A stretch of DNA of 64,000 bases from CAYNRE01 sp964399535 (GTDB lineage Bacteria; Planctomycetota; Planctomycetia; Pirellulales; CAYNRE01), in contig CAYNRE010000027.1 of NCBI GenBank assembly GCA_964399535.1, positions 124,001 to 188,000 of the forward strand, read 5' to 3'. Below, one piece after another: positions 54,334 to 63,305 of this stretch. The first letter of the stretch is position 1; each line of letters starts with the position of its first letter. The notes beneath the pieces were generated by a model, which was not told where the DNA came from, did no database searches, and saw nothing but the letters and a program-made list of their open reading frames with translations. A program made the translations under genes and the position numbers.

Positions 54334-56997
54334 TTAGCCCACCGTGGCTCGGTCGCCCAGGGCACGGTCGAGGCTCTCGATCGTCGTGATCAGCTTGTGA
54401 CGAATCCGATCGAGCCGTTCTTGGTCGGTTAGCTTGGCGCCGGCCACATCGGCCACGTAGAAGACGTCGACGACCTGATCCTGGTAAGTGGCAATCTTGG
54501 CCACGGATACCGACAGCCCCAGTTCGAACAGTGCCCGGCTGATGCCGTAGAGCAGCCCGGTGCGGTCGGCGGTGAACACGTCGATGATGGTGTACCGGTC
54601 GGAACTGGTGTTGTCTACCTGCACTCGGGTCGGCGGCGCCGGCAGCTCGATCGGCGCGGCGGAGCTAGGCCGCCAAACCCGTCGAAAGGCGGGCACCGCG
54701 TCGTCGGGCTGCTGCAGGCTCAGGCGCAGGCTCGCTTCCACTTCCCTAAGGCGGCTCGCCGGCGGCTCGTCGGAGTAGTCGGTGTCTTGCACGAAGAAGC
54801 GGTCGAGCACCAGCCCATCGGCCAGCGTATTGATATCGGCCCCCAAAACCTGCAGCCCCCGGGCCGCGAGTGCTCCGGCCAGGCGGTGAAACACGCCGGG
54901 AGTAATGTCCTCGTGCGTGGCCACGGTGTATTCCAGCACGTGGGTTTCGGCCGAGTAGCGCCCCTGGGCCCAGACATCGCCCGGGCGCAGCGTGTGCAGC
55001 CGCTGTAAGTCGACCGCCAATTGCGTGGGCGGGGTGGCCTGCAAATAGGTCTCGGGCAGGCTGGCGATTTGCCGCTGGAACCACGGGGCGTCGGCTTCGC
55101 CGGCCAGGGCGGCCAGCACCTGGCTGCGGCGGCCTTCGAGTCGCGCGGCGGCCCGGGCGGTGGCTGTTTCGTCTCCCAGCCGGGCCATGCCGCGGCGATA
55201 CAGATCGGTCAGCACCTCGGCCTTCCAATCGTTCCAAACTCCGGGGCCGACCGCCGCGAAATCGGCCGCGGTAAGCAGGTAGAGCATGCGGAGCAGTTCC
55301 GGAGAGCCAACCTCGACGGCTAGCCGCACCACGAGCTGCTCGTCGCTCGTATCACGGCGGAAGGCCAAATGCGACATCAGCAGGTGCTTGTGCACCAGGA
55401 ATTTCAGATCCTCGGTGTCGGTCGGGTTCAAATAAAGCCGGCTGGCCACCTCGGCGGCAATTTCGCGGCCCACATCGCTATGGTCGCCCGGCAGGCCTTT
55501 ACCCAGATCGTGGATCAGCAGGGCCAGGTGCAGAATTGCCTTGCGGCGGACCCGGCCATAGGTGCGTCCCAGCGGGCCGCGATCGGCCGCGAACTCGGTG
55601 CAGCGCTCCACCGCCCGCAGGCAGTGTTCATCGACCGTGTATTTGTGGTATTCGTTGAACTGAAGCAGCGAGCGGGCATGGGCGAAGCCGGGAATGATTT
55701 TTTCCAGCACGGCGGTTTCGTGGAGAAACCGCAACAATTCGCCCAACCGGGCCGGCTGTCCCAAGAGCGACAGGAAGCGGCTGGCCGCCTCGCGCCCCAG
55801 TTCGCTCGACATTTGCGGGGCCGCGGCGCGAATGGCCTCGCGCGTGGATTGGGCGATGCGCTTATCGTACAAGTTGGCCAGGTCGACCAGGCGGAGAATT
55901 TCGTTGGCGTTGCTCCTTAGCTTGAGCAGCCCCCGCCGCGTGGCCACGATCTCGCGCGGGCCGACCCAAAAATCGCCCTCGACCTGGTGGCTGACCAGGG
56001 GGCCGAACCACTCCCACCACCGCGGCCCGCTGGTGGCGTTTTCGACGAGCCGCATGACAATCCGGCTCACGTCGTCACTGGCGCGGAAGTAGTCGCGCAT
56101 GAATTGTTCGACCGGCAACAGCCCCGCCTGGCCCTGGTACTTGTACAGTTCGGCCAGGCGAACCTGTTCGCTGCGGGTAAACACGTCGGCCGCTTTGCCG
56201 GCGTGAAAATGCAACTCGTTGCGAATTCGCAGCAACAGTTCGGTGGCGTCGCGGAGCCGCCGCTGATCGGCGGGCGAAAGCAGGCCGCGTAGCTGCAAGC
56301 CGTCGATCTCCGTGGTTTCGTAGCAGCAGTACCCCACCCAACGCAAGAGTTGCAAGTCGCGCAGGCCCCCGCGCGAGCGCTTCACGTTGGGCTCGAGCAG
56401 GTAAACGGTTTCGCCGTACTGCGTTCGCTCCTCGTCGCGGGCTTTAAGCACCGCCGGCAAAATGCGGCGGGCCAGGCGCCGGGTGCGGTAGTGAAACTGC
56501 GACTGCAATCGCTCGAACAGCGGGGAACTGCCGTAAAGCCGGCGGGATTCGACCAGGCCGGTCCAAATCGTGGGGTCGGCCGCTGCCTGCTGACACGCTT
56601 CGCCGATGGTGCGCACGCTGTGCCCCAGCACAAGCCCGGCATCGAACACGTCGCGCATCAGCCGTTCGGCGACGCTAACCACGCGGCTGCGGGCCTGGGG
56701 CGCGTAGAGCAGCATCAGGTCGACGTCGGAGTAGGGAGCCACGTCGCGCCGGCCATAGCCGCTGTGGGCGACCAGGCAAAGGTGCTGGGCCAAGCCCTGG
56801 GGGCCCGCTTCCCCCAAATCCTCCAGGGCCGATTCCACCAGCCCCAGCATGACCGTGTCGAGCAGATCGGCCAGCGCGCCTGAAACCTGGATGCCCGGTG
56901 ACCCCTTTTCGTGGCGCTGGGCGATTCGCGCGCGGCCGTCGGCCAGTTTCTGCTTGGCCGCCAGCACGCTCGGCCGCAAGTGGGCAACCACCGACAT
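54334..56997 (-). CDS. glnD: [Protein-PII] uridylyltransferase GlnD (887 aa)
   Basis: The bifunctional enzyme that attaches UMP to PII protein when nitrogen is short and removes it when glutamine is plentiful. The nucleotidyltransferase motif is near residues 79-95 (SGYGRRDVAPYSDVDLML). The HD phosphodiesterase domain shows LLIHDLGKGLPGDHSDVG, followed by the typical ELLRMLYLLTAADFAAVGPGVWNDWK block. Two ACT domains occupy the last ~190 residues (EYTVATHEDITPGVFHRLAGAL and IDVFTADRTGLLYGISRALFELGL), which sense glutamine. Length is normal. The ATG at 56997 is used; a GTG at 57033 would add 12 residues. It follows glnB by 127 bases on the same strand. Confidence 0.95.
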   Translation of the reverse strand: MSVVAHLRPSVLAAKQKLADGRARIAQRHEKGSPGIQVSGALADLLDTVMLGLVESALEDLGEAGPQGLAQHLCLVAHSGYGRRDVAPYSDVDLMLLYAPQARSRVVSVAERLMRDVFDAGLVLGHSVRTIGEACQQAAADPTIWTGLVESRRLYGSSPLFERLQSQFHYRTRRLARRILPAVLKARDEERTQYGETVYLLEPNVKRSRGGLRDLQLLRWVGYCCYETTEIDGLQLRGLLSPADQRRLRDATELLLRIRNELHFHAGKAADVFTRSEQVRLAELYKYQGQAGLLPVEQFMRDYFRASDDVSRIVMRLVENATSGPRWWEWFGPLVSHQVEGDFWVGPREIVATRRGLLKLRSNANEILRLVDLANLYDKRIAQSTREAIRAAAPQMSSELGREAASRFLSLLGQPARLGELLRFLHETAVLEKIIPGFAHARSLLQFNEYHKYTVDEHCLRAVERCTEFAADRGPLGRTYGRVRRKAILHLALLIHDLGKGLPGDHSDVGREIAAEVASRLYLNPTDTEDLKFLVHKHLLMSHLAFRRDTSDEQLVVRLAVEVGSPELLRMLYLLTAADFAAVGPGVWNDWKAEVLTDLYRRGMARLGDETATARAAARLEGRRSQVLAALAGEADAPWFQRQIASLPETYLQATPPTQLAVDLQRLHTLRPGDVWAQGRYSAETHVLEYTVATHEDITPGVFHRLAGALAARGLQVLGADINTLADGLVLDRFFVQDTDYSDEPPASRLREVEASLRLSLQQPDDAVPAFRRVWRPSSAAPIELPAPPTRVQVDNTSSDRYTIIDVFTADRTGLLYGISRALFELGLSVSVAKIATYQDQVVDVFYVADVAGAKLTDQERLDRIRHKLITTIESLDRALGDRATVG

Positions 56998-57124
56998 GAA
57001 TCCATCGCCCGATGAAAATGAATCGACAAGCACAGCGACTCGAGAGGGAAGCTCGAGGTGCCCGGCGGCGGGCCCGCGCGGGGGAGATCGCCTCTCCGCG
57101 GCACGATCCGGGGCAACCGGCCGG

Positions 57125-57463
57125 CTACAGCGCTTCCTCGCCGGTTTCGCCGGTGCGAATGCGGATCGACTCGACCAGATCCGTGACGAAAATCTTGCCG
57201 TCTCCGATCTGGCCCGTCTGGGCGGTTCGCAAGATACAGTCGACCACGGGTTTCATCTGGCCGTCGGCCACGACGACTTCCAGCTTGACCTTGGGCACGA
57301 AATCGACCGCGTATTCGGTGCCACGGTACATTTCGGTGTGGCCCTTTTGACGACCGAACCCGCGCACCTCGGTAATGGTCATGCCCTGAATTCCGCGCTC
57401 GCTGAGCGCGTTCTTCACGTCTTCGAGCTTGAAATGGCGAATAATCGCCTCGACCTTCTTCAT
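57125..57463 (-). CDS. glnB: Nitrogen regulatory protein PII (112 aa)
   Basis: The small trimeric nitrogen sensor that binds 2-oxoglutarate and ATP/ADP and controls Amt, glutamine synthetase regulation and transcription. The T-loop carries the uridylylation residue Tyr51 (MYRGTEYAVDF), the target of GlnD encoded downstream. The PROSITE-like C-terminal block GDGKIFVTDLVESIRIRTGE is intact. Length 112 is standard. A ribosome site (AGAGG) precedes the ATG. A strong hairpin separates it from amt. Confidence 0.97.
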   Translation of the reverse strand: MKKVEAIIRHFKLEDVKNALSERGIQGMTITEVRGFGRQKGHTEMYRGTEYAVDFVPKVKLEVVVADGQMKPVVDCILRTAQTGQIGDGKIFVTDLVESIRIRTGETGEEAL

Positions 57464-57540
57464 GTCCTGACCTCTGGAGAGTAAAGGGCGGCCTGACGAG
57501 CCGGCTGGGCGATAGGGGCGATTCTAGCCTGGAATGGCCC

Positions 57541-57579
57541 GCCTTGCGCCGGCCCCTGCCTTGGGGGCCGACGCAAGGC
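57541..57579 (-). promoter_or_regulatory. Strong intercistronic hairpin between amt and glnB
   Basis: Bases 57541-57556 pair with 57564-57579 with one mismatch (15 of 16 pairs) around a seven-base loop. No T-run follows in the direction of transcription, so it is less like a full terminator and more like a processing, stability or attenuation element in the amt-glnB message. Confidence 0.65.
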
Positions 57580-57602
57580 GCGACGAATCCGGAGACCCTG
57601 GC

Positions 57603-59087
57603 TCAGAGGAAAATGTAACCTTCCTCGCCATGCTGGCTGTAGTCCAAGCCCTGAATTTCCTGTTGTTGCGTTACCCGAAGCCCCATGGTCAGGTCGAGAA
57701 CCTTGAGCAGGATAAAGGTGACGACCGCCGCGAACCCCCAGGTGGCCGCCGCCGCCAGCACCTGGCCGGTGAGCAGACCGCCGTTTTCCAGCAGCCCAAG
57801 CCGCTCGCCGCCCGCCAAAGCGCCGGTGGCCCGGGTGGCGAACACCCCGGTAAGCACCGCCCCCAGGGTGCCCCCCACCCCGTGGACGCCGAACGCGTCG
57901 AGCGAGTCGTCGTACTGAAATCGCCCTTTGAGCGTGGTGCAGGCCAGGTAGCATACCACCCCGGCCAGCAGCCCCATGAACAGGGCCGGCACGACCAGCA
58001 CATAGCCAGAAGCCGGGGTGATGCAGACCAGGCCGGCGACCGCGCCCGAGCAGGTGCCCAGCACCGAGGGTTTGCCGCGAGCAATCCACTCCATGCCGGC
58101 CCAGCCCAGGGCCCCGGCAGCGGCGGCGAAATGGGTGGCCGCGAATGCCGAGGCGGCCAGTTCCGTGGCAGCCAGCGCGCTGCCGGCATTAAAGCCAAAC
58201 CAGCCCACCCAGAGCATGGCGGCGCCGATCGTGGTGTAGGTAAGGTTGTGGGGTGGCATCGGCTCGTGGCCAAAACCGAGCCGCCGGCCCATGACCAGCG
58301 CGGCCACCAGCGCCGAAACGCCCGAACTGATATGCACCACGGTACCACCGGCGAAATCGAGAGCCCCGCCCGCCAGGGGCTTGGCCGCGGCGGCGCCGTA
58401 GGCCAATGGACCGCCATCCCACACCCAATGGCAAAGTGGGCAGTAGACCAGCGTTCCCCAGAGGGCCATGAATACCACCAGGGTGCTGAATTTCATCCGT
58501 TCGGCCAGGGCGCCGCAGATGAGCGCCGGGGTGATGATGAAGAACATGCCCTGAAACAGCATGTGAGTCAGCCGGGGAATGACGTGCGGCTCGCTCCCCT
58601 CGGTGGGATACACCACGCTGCCGCTCGATTCGTTCCACCTGGGCTGCACGTCGCGCATCAGTACGTAATCCAGATTGCCGATCCAGGGGCTATAACCCGG
58701 TTCGCCAGGCACCCCGCCGAACGAGAGCGAGTAGCCATAGAGGGCCCACAGCACCGACATCAGCCCCATGAGAAACAAACACTGCATCATCACGCTCAGC
58801 ACGTTCTTCTTGCGAACCAGTCCGCAATAGAACAGCGCCAGCCCGGGGCCGGTCATCATCAGCACCAGCGCGGAGGAAACCAGCATCCAGGCATGGTCTC
58901 CGGTATCGATCGGCACCGCGACCGCATCGCCCGTGGCCGAATCCGATTCCACCTCGGCAATGACGATGCTACCGTCGGCTTCTTGTCCCTGCGCCGCCGG
59001 CACGCCGATACACAGCCATGCGGTACACAGAATCGGGCCGAGCCAAAACCGGCCGCGGTTTCCCAGAGACGACCAAGGGGCTGTCAT
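57603..59087 (-). CDS. amt: Ammonium transporter Amt (494 aa)
   Basis: A channel-type ammonium transporter. A cleavable signal peptide (ending AAQGQ) and an acidic linker precede eleven apparent helices. The twin pore histidines are His252 (DFAGGTVVHISSG) and His402 (DAFGVHGVGGTLG). The FYCGLVRKKNVLSVMMQ segment follows the first helix as usual. A ribosome site (GGGAGAGG) lies eight bases before the ATG. It is upstream of glnB, whose product would plug the channel when nitrogen is plentiful. Length is longer than minimal Amt because of the N-terminal extension. Confidence 0.96.
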   Translation of the reverse strand: MTAPWSSLGNRGRFWLGPILCTAWLCIGVPAAQGQEADGSIVIAEVESDSATGDAVAVPIDTGDHAWMLVSSALVLMMTGPGLALFYCGLVRKKNVLSVMMQCLFLMGLMSVLWALYGYSLSFGGVPGEPGYSPWIGNLDYVLMRDVQPRWNESSGSVVYPTEGSEPHVIPRLTHMLFQGMFFIITPALICGALAERMKFSTLVVFMALWGTLVYCPLCHWVWDGGPLAYGAAAAKPLAGGALDFAGGTVVHISSGVSALVAALVMGRRLGFGHEPMPPHNLTYTTIGAAMLWVGWFGFNAGSALAATELAASAFAATHFAAAAGALGWAGMEWIARGKPSVLGTCSGAVAGLVCITPASGYVLVVPALFMGLLAGVVCYLACTTLKGRFQYDDSLDAFGVHGVGGTLGAVLTGVFATRATGALAGGERLGLLENGGLLTGQVLAAAATWGFAAVVTFILLKVLDLTMGLRVTQQQEIQGLDYSQHGEEGYIFL

Positions 59088-59552
59088 GACGACCTCTCCC
59101 GCCTGAGAGTGATGGGTTGTACGTTTGCCCGGGCAGACTGCAGAGGGCCTGCCCCCGGGGCCGGAGTTTGCAAGGAGCTAATGCGGACGCCGAGCGAGCG
59201 AGTCGCCCCCCCAAAGCAAATCAGTCCGACCGAGCAGGGGGGCGCTGGTTCGTGTGAACGAAAGATCGCCCCCGTACGCCCCACGGCCCCCGTTCCGAGC
59301 GGCAACCAGTATCGCTGCCATCGCCCGTTTCAGATTGCAAGCCGCGCTCTGCAAGCCTGCTCCGCCCGGCCAGTAAGCCGCCCAGCGTATCGGGCCGGGG
59401 GAATGCTGTAAAGAAATGCGGGAGTAGGCCAGGCTGCGGTGTCGGCGTGGCGGCAAAAAGCCTGGCAGCCTGCCGCTAAGCTCAGGCCGCAAACCGTCGG
59501 CTAACCCCCGGGTTCAAGCCGCGGCTGAACGCCGAAGCGCGGCAGCCGGCGG
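59088..59552. other. Spacer upstream of amt
   Basis: About 465 bases between amt and the HtrA gene, both on the minus strand. I looked for a sigma-54 element (TGGCAC-N5-TTGCA) on the minus strand and did not find one. A near-palindrome around CCCGGGCAG/CTGCCCCCGGG lies close to 59128-59160. No gene is recognised. Confidence 0.4.
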
Positions 59553-61106
59553 CTAGGGCTCGACGCCAACGGTTCGCACGGCGGGCTCGGCCTTCTCGCC
59601 GAGGCGAACGGAAATCTCGGCCCCTTGTTGGTCGGCGACCGCCTCGAAGAATTCGCGCGGCGAATCGATCGCCACTCCGGCAACGTGGGTAATGAGCTGG
59701 TTTTCCTGTAACCCGGCTGCCTCGGCCGGGCTGCCCGGTTCGACCCCGATGACGCGCACCCCCGGCTCGTACAGGTCGGGCTCTTCGCCTTCGCCCCCGG
59801 GCAGTCGGTCGGCCAGATCGACGACCCGCTGTAAAAGCGCGTAGTCGAGCCTCAGCCCCCGCCACACGGGCCGGGGGGCTGTAGCCACTTTTCGGCCAGG
59901 CACGTCGGCTTTGGTTAGTTCGGCAATGAGCGGGCCGACGGATTGGCCGTCGCGCTCGACGGTTAGCTGAACGACGGCCTCGACCGGCTGGCTGCCGATT
60001 TCCAGGAACAGGCCGTCTTTGTCGAAGATCGACTTGCCGTTGATGGCCGTAACCACGTCGCCCAGCCGTAGCCCGGCCCGCGCGGCGGGCGAGTGGCGCA
60101 CAATGCCATAGATTCGGGCACCGGCCCGGCCGTGGGAGCGCTCGGCAAAGGTTAGATCCTGTGGTTGAACCCCCAGAAACCCGTACTCAACCTCGCGCCC
60201 TTGTTTGAGCACTTCGAGCACCTGGCGAAAGGTGGCATCGACCGCAATCGCGAACCCGGCCGACTGCTCGTAGCCGGCCAGGGCGGCTTGCGAGGTGGTC
60301 AGGCCGATCATTTCACCCGCGAGATTGACGAGCGCCCCGCCCGAGGTGCCCAGGTTCAGCCGGGCGTCGGTCTGAATGAGCGACCCCAGGTAGCGCGATT
60401 CCCCCTGTTTGAGCGGCGCCCCCTGTTCGCTGGTGGGTGGGCCCGCCTTGCGGCCCAAGTTGGCCACGATGCCCCAACTGGCGCTGGCCTGTCCGTCGCG
60501 GGCGATGGCGTAGGGGTTCCCCAGGGCGATGACAAACTGACCCTTCCGCGCTGCGCCACCATCGCCCAGCGCGATGGGCTCAAGATCGAGCGGCTCGGAG
60601 CCCTCGGTTCGAATCTCCAAAATCGCCAGATCGCTTCGCGGATCGCCGGCCTTGACCCGGGCCTCGAAGCTGCGGCGTTGGTGCGTCGTGACGAAGTACC
60701 GGCTCTCCGGGTCGTCGACAACGTGGAAGTTGGTCAGGATCAGCCCGCTTGCGTCGACCACCACGCCGGAGCCGTAGTCGCTGGGGATGAAATCGGAATC
60801 GGTCACCTCGCGGGGGGGCCCGCTCAGCGAGAACGCATCGAAGGCGTCGCCCGGCAGGGCCGAGCGGCTGGTGCCTAATCGCACGCGAGCGATCGCCACC
60901 ACCGAGGCCCCGGCGCGCTCAATGGCGGAAACCGTCAGCCGCTCGAGATCGGCGACCACAGCGGGCATTCCGCCGGAGGGAGCCGGTCCGGCCACCCCCT
61001 GAGCCCACGAGCAGGTAGCACCGCAGCCCGCCAGGGCGCCGACCCAAACCAGGCACGCCTCGAGCCACCTTGCGCGAAATCCCCCGCGGAACGGCCCATG
61101 CGTCAT
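59553..61106 (-). CDS. HtrA/DegP-type serine protease with two PDZ domains (517 aa)
   Basis: An exported quality-control protease. The N-terminal hydrophobic segment ends in LAGC (Cys28), so it may be a lipoprotein. The catalytic triad is His128 (ILTNFHVVDD), Asp159 (SDLAILE) and Ser255 (LGTSGGALV, where many relatives have GNSGG). Two PDZ domains follow: one around YGFLGVQPQDLTF to GLRLGDVVTAINGKS and one around VRVIGVEPGSPAEAAGLQENQLITHV. The linker between them (about 395-430) is unusual in length. It is transcribed in the same direction as recA, 68 bases downstream of the recA stop. Confidence 0.94.
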   Translation of the reverse strand: MTHGPFRGGFRARWLEACLVWVGALAGCGATCSWAQGVAGPAPSGGMPAVVADLERLTVSAIERAGASVVAIARVRLGTSRSALPGDAFDAFSLSGPPREVTDSDFIPSDYGSGVVVDASGLILTNFHVVDDPESRYFVTTHQRRSFEARVKAGDPRSDLAILEIRTEGSEPLDLEPIALGDGGAARKGQFVIALGNPYAIARDGQASASWGIVANLGRKAGPPTSEQGAPLKQGESRYLGSLIQTDARLNLGTSGGALVNLAGEMIGLTTSQAALAGYEQSAGFAIAVDATFRQVLEVLKQGREVEYGFLGVQPQDLTFAERSHGRAGARIYGIVRHSPAARAGLRLGDVVTAINGKSIFDKDGLFLEIGSQPVEAVVQLTVERDGQSVGPLIAELTKADVPGRKVATAPRPVWRGLRLDYALLQRVVDLADRLPGGEGEEPDLYEPGVRVIGVEPGSPAEAAGLQENQLITHVAGVAIDSPREFFEAVADQQGAEISVRLGEKAEPAVRTVGVEP

Positions 61107-61174
61107 GTGCGACCCTCGATCGAATGAATTCGCCCGTGGTCGCCCGGCCCGGCCGAGGCTCGCGCTCGGGCGAC

Positions 61175-62359
61175 TTATTCGTCGGCCGAATCTTCCTCGG
61201 CCGAATCTTTGTCGGAACCGGAGCTTGGAACAGGCGTGCTTCCCGGCAAACCGGCCAACAGGATCTTCTCGCGCAGCTCGGCCAACAGGGCCGGGTTTTG
61301 CTCTAGGTATTGCCGCGTCTTCTCACGGCCCTGACCCAGTTGCAGGTCGCCGTACCGGAACCAGGTTCCCGAGCGGACTACCAGCTTCTGCAGCAAGGCC
61401 AGATCCAACACGTCGCCGGCATAGCTGATGCCGTTGGTATGCATCATATCAAACTCGGCGACTCGGAAGGGAGGTGCCACCTTGTTCTTGACCACTTTGG
61501 CCCGCACCCGCTGGCCAATGACGTCTTCCCCCTCCTTGAGCTGGCCGATCCGCCGCACGTCGATCCGGCACGAGGAGTAGAACTTCAGGGCCCGGCCGCC
61601 CGGCGTGGTTTCCGGGCTGCCGAACATGACCCCGATTTTTTCGCGAATCTGGTTGATAAACACCACGCAGGTCTTGCTGCGGTTAATGGTACCGGTCAGC
61701 TTTCTCAGGGCCTGGCTCATCAGCCGGGCCTGAAGACCCACGTGGGAATCCCCCATTTCCCCTTCGAGCTCCTTGCGCGGTACGAGAGCGGCGACCGAGT
61801 CGATCACGATGATGTCGACCGCGTTGGAGCGGATCAGCATTTCGGTAATGTGCATGGCCTCTTCGCCGTTGCTCGGCTGGCTGACCAACAGGTTCTCGAG
61901 CTCCACTCCGAGCTTTTTGGCCCAGCTAGGATCCAGGGCGTGCTCGGCGTCGATAAACGCCGCGATGCCGCCCCCCCGCTGCGCATTGGCAACCACGTGC
62001 AGGGCCAGGGTGGTTTTACCGCTCGATTCCGGGCCAAAAACCTCGATGATTCGCCCCTTGGGCAGCCCGCCACCCCCCAGCGCCAGGTCCAGCGACAGGC
62101 TACCGGTGGGAATGGCCTCGATTCGCGCCGTGCCGGCATCGGCCCCCAGGGGCATGATGGCCCCCTCGCCGAACTCCTTCTCGATTTGGGCTAGGGTGCT
62201 CTTGAGATTCGGGTCGCGATCCAAGGGCGACTTCGAAAGGGTTTTCGTGTCGGCGGCCTTTGAGGTTTTGGCGTCTTTCTTGGCCATACGTGACTCGGAT
62301 CGAGATTCGCTCTTGGGTTCGGTGGGGCGGTGGTTCGACGATTTGGCGGTGGCGACCAT
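61175..62359 (-). CDS. recA: Recombinase RecA (394 aa)
   Basis: The DNA strand-exchange recombinase and SOS co-protease. Walker A is GPESSGKT (residues 109-116), Walker B the hydrophobic DIIVIDSVAALVP segment, L1 EGEMGDSHVGLQARLMSQALRKLTG and L2 INQIREKIGVMFGSPETTPGGRALKF, each read in parts. The acidic C-terminus (SAEEDSADE) is typical. The N-terminus has about 24 extra residues before an internal ATG at 62287 (MAKKDAKTSK), which may be the true start; the ATG at 62359 is given because the frame is continuous. A promoter-like pair lies at 62455-62483. Confidence 0.98.
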   Translation of the reverse strand: MVATAKSSNHRPTEPKSESRSESRMAKKDAKTSKAADTKTLSKSPLDRDPNLKSTLAQIEKEFGEGAIMPLGADAGTARIEAIPTGSLSLDLALGGGGLPKGRIIEVFGPESSGKTTLALHVVANAQRGGGIAAFIDAEHALDPSWAKKLGVELENLLVSQPSNGEEAMHITEMLIRSNAVDIIVIDSVAALVPRKELEGEMGDSHVGLQARLMSQALRKLTGTINRSKTCVVFINQIREKIGVMFGSPETTPGGRALKFYSSCRIDVRRIGQLKEGEDVIGQRVRAKVVKNKVAPPFRVAEFDMMHTNGISYAGDVLDLALLQKLVVRSGTWFRYGDLQLGQGREKTRQYLEQNPALLAELREKILLAGLPGSTPVPSSGSDKDSAEEDSADE

Positions 62360-62437
62360 TGGAGGAAAACCCCTATTTGGAAAAGACTTGCGGTTGTCAG
62401 CCTGGGGCCGGCGGTGGGGGCGCGGCCAGGTCCTTGA

Positions 62438-62446
62438 GTACTGTAC
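62438..62446. promoter_or_regulatory. Short palindrome GTAC-T-GTAC overlapping the presumed recA start point
   Basis: GTAC-T-GTAC lies just downstream of the putative recA -10 box, where a LexA-like repressor would act. It does not match the Escherichia, Bacillus or alphaproteobacterial LexA consensus, so a link to SOS control is only a suggestion. Confidence 0.25.
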
Positions 62447-62454
62447 GTCTGAAT

Positions 62455-62483
62455 AGTGTATCGACGTTCAGTATCGCTCGCAA
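62455..62483 (-). promoter_or_regulatory. Putative recA promoter
   Basis: On the minus strand TTGCGA (62483-62478) and TACACT (62460-62455) are separated by 17 bases, each matching the sigma-70 consensus at four of six positions. The start point would be near 62448, giving a leader of about 90 bases to the ATG at 62359. Confidence 0.4.
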
Positions 62484-62672
62484 GAGTTTTCCGGAAAGTT
62501 TTCTCGGCGGTCCGCCTGGGCACGCCAGGATCGGTGGCGGATTCTAGCAGATTTGCGGCCAGGTGCCCCCAGCCAGTGCGGTTTTCGGGCAGTGTCGTAC
62601 CAGTAAGGTCTCCTGGGCGAGAACGCAATCCGCCACTACCGCCGTCATTACACCAAGACAAAGAAGGCCCAC

Positions 62673-63305
62673 GTGACTCAATCGCAGCGCGAAGCGGGCG
62701 AACGGGCCAGACGGCTGCACCCGTCGGAGCTGTCCGCCGCGCGGCAAGTTCTTGCCGAGGCGTTTTTGGGCTACCCGCTCATGCAATACGCGCAGCCGCG
62801 CGAGAGCCGGCGACTGGCGGCCTGTCAGGTGCTGTATGGGGCCATCCTGCGCGACGCGCTGCGCTATGGAGAGATTTGGACCACGGCCGAGCGAACGGCC
62901 ATTGCCTGTTGGCTACCGCCGGCCACCTGCCACGCCAGCACCTGGCGCCAAGCCCGGGCCGGCATGCTGCGTTTGGCGCTCTGGCCGGGGCCGCGCGGGC
63001 TCGAGCGATTGATGGCCTACGACCGGGTGGGCCAGGTGTTGCACCACCGCGGAGCGCCGATGGCACACTGGTACTTGGCCGTGGTTGGCGTCGCCCCGAA
63101 ACACCAGGGTCGCGGACTGGCCCGAGGAGTACTGGAACCGGTTTGGATTCGGGCCGACGCCGAGGGGCTTCCCTGTTATCTGGAAACCCACGACCCGGCC
63201 AATGTGCCGCGCTACGAACACTACGGATTTCGCGTTACGGAAATGCGCGAGCTGCGCGGGCGACCGGTGCGAATTTGGGGAATGCTTCGCCCGGTGGGTG
63301 GCTAG
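62673..63305 (+). CDS. GNAT-family acetyltransferase (210 aa)
   Basis: An acetyl-CoA-dependent N-acyltransferase. The acetyl-CoA loop is in VVGVAPKHQGRGLAR (motif A, about residues 136-150, Q/RxxGxG/A type), followed by the PCYLETHDPANVPRYEHYGF segment (motif B) usual in the family. An N-terminal helical region precedes it. Substrate cannot be told. Start is GTG at 62673 with a purine-rich AAGAAGG upstream. Its stop overlaps the convergent stop of the next gene. Confidence 0.9.
   Translation: MTQSQREAGERARRLHPSELSAARQVLAEAFLGYPLMQYAQPRESRRLAACQVLYGAILRDALRYGEIWTTAERTAIACWLPPATCHASTWRQARAGMLRLALWPGPRGLERLMAYDRVGQVLHHRGAPMAHWYLAVVGVAPKHQGRGLARGVLEPVWIRADAEGLPCYLETHDPANVPRYEHYGFRVTEMRELRGRPVRIWGMLRPVGG

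Noticed and set aside
59088..59552. Sigma-54 promoter for amt
   Set aside because: No TGGCAC-N5-TTGCA-like pair was found on the minus strand in the spacer.
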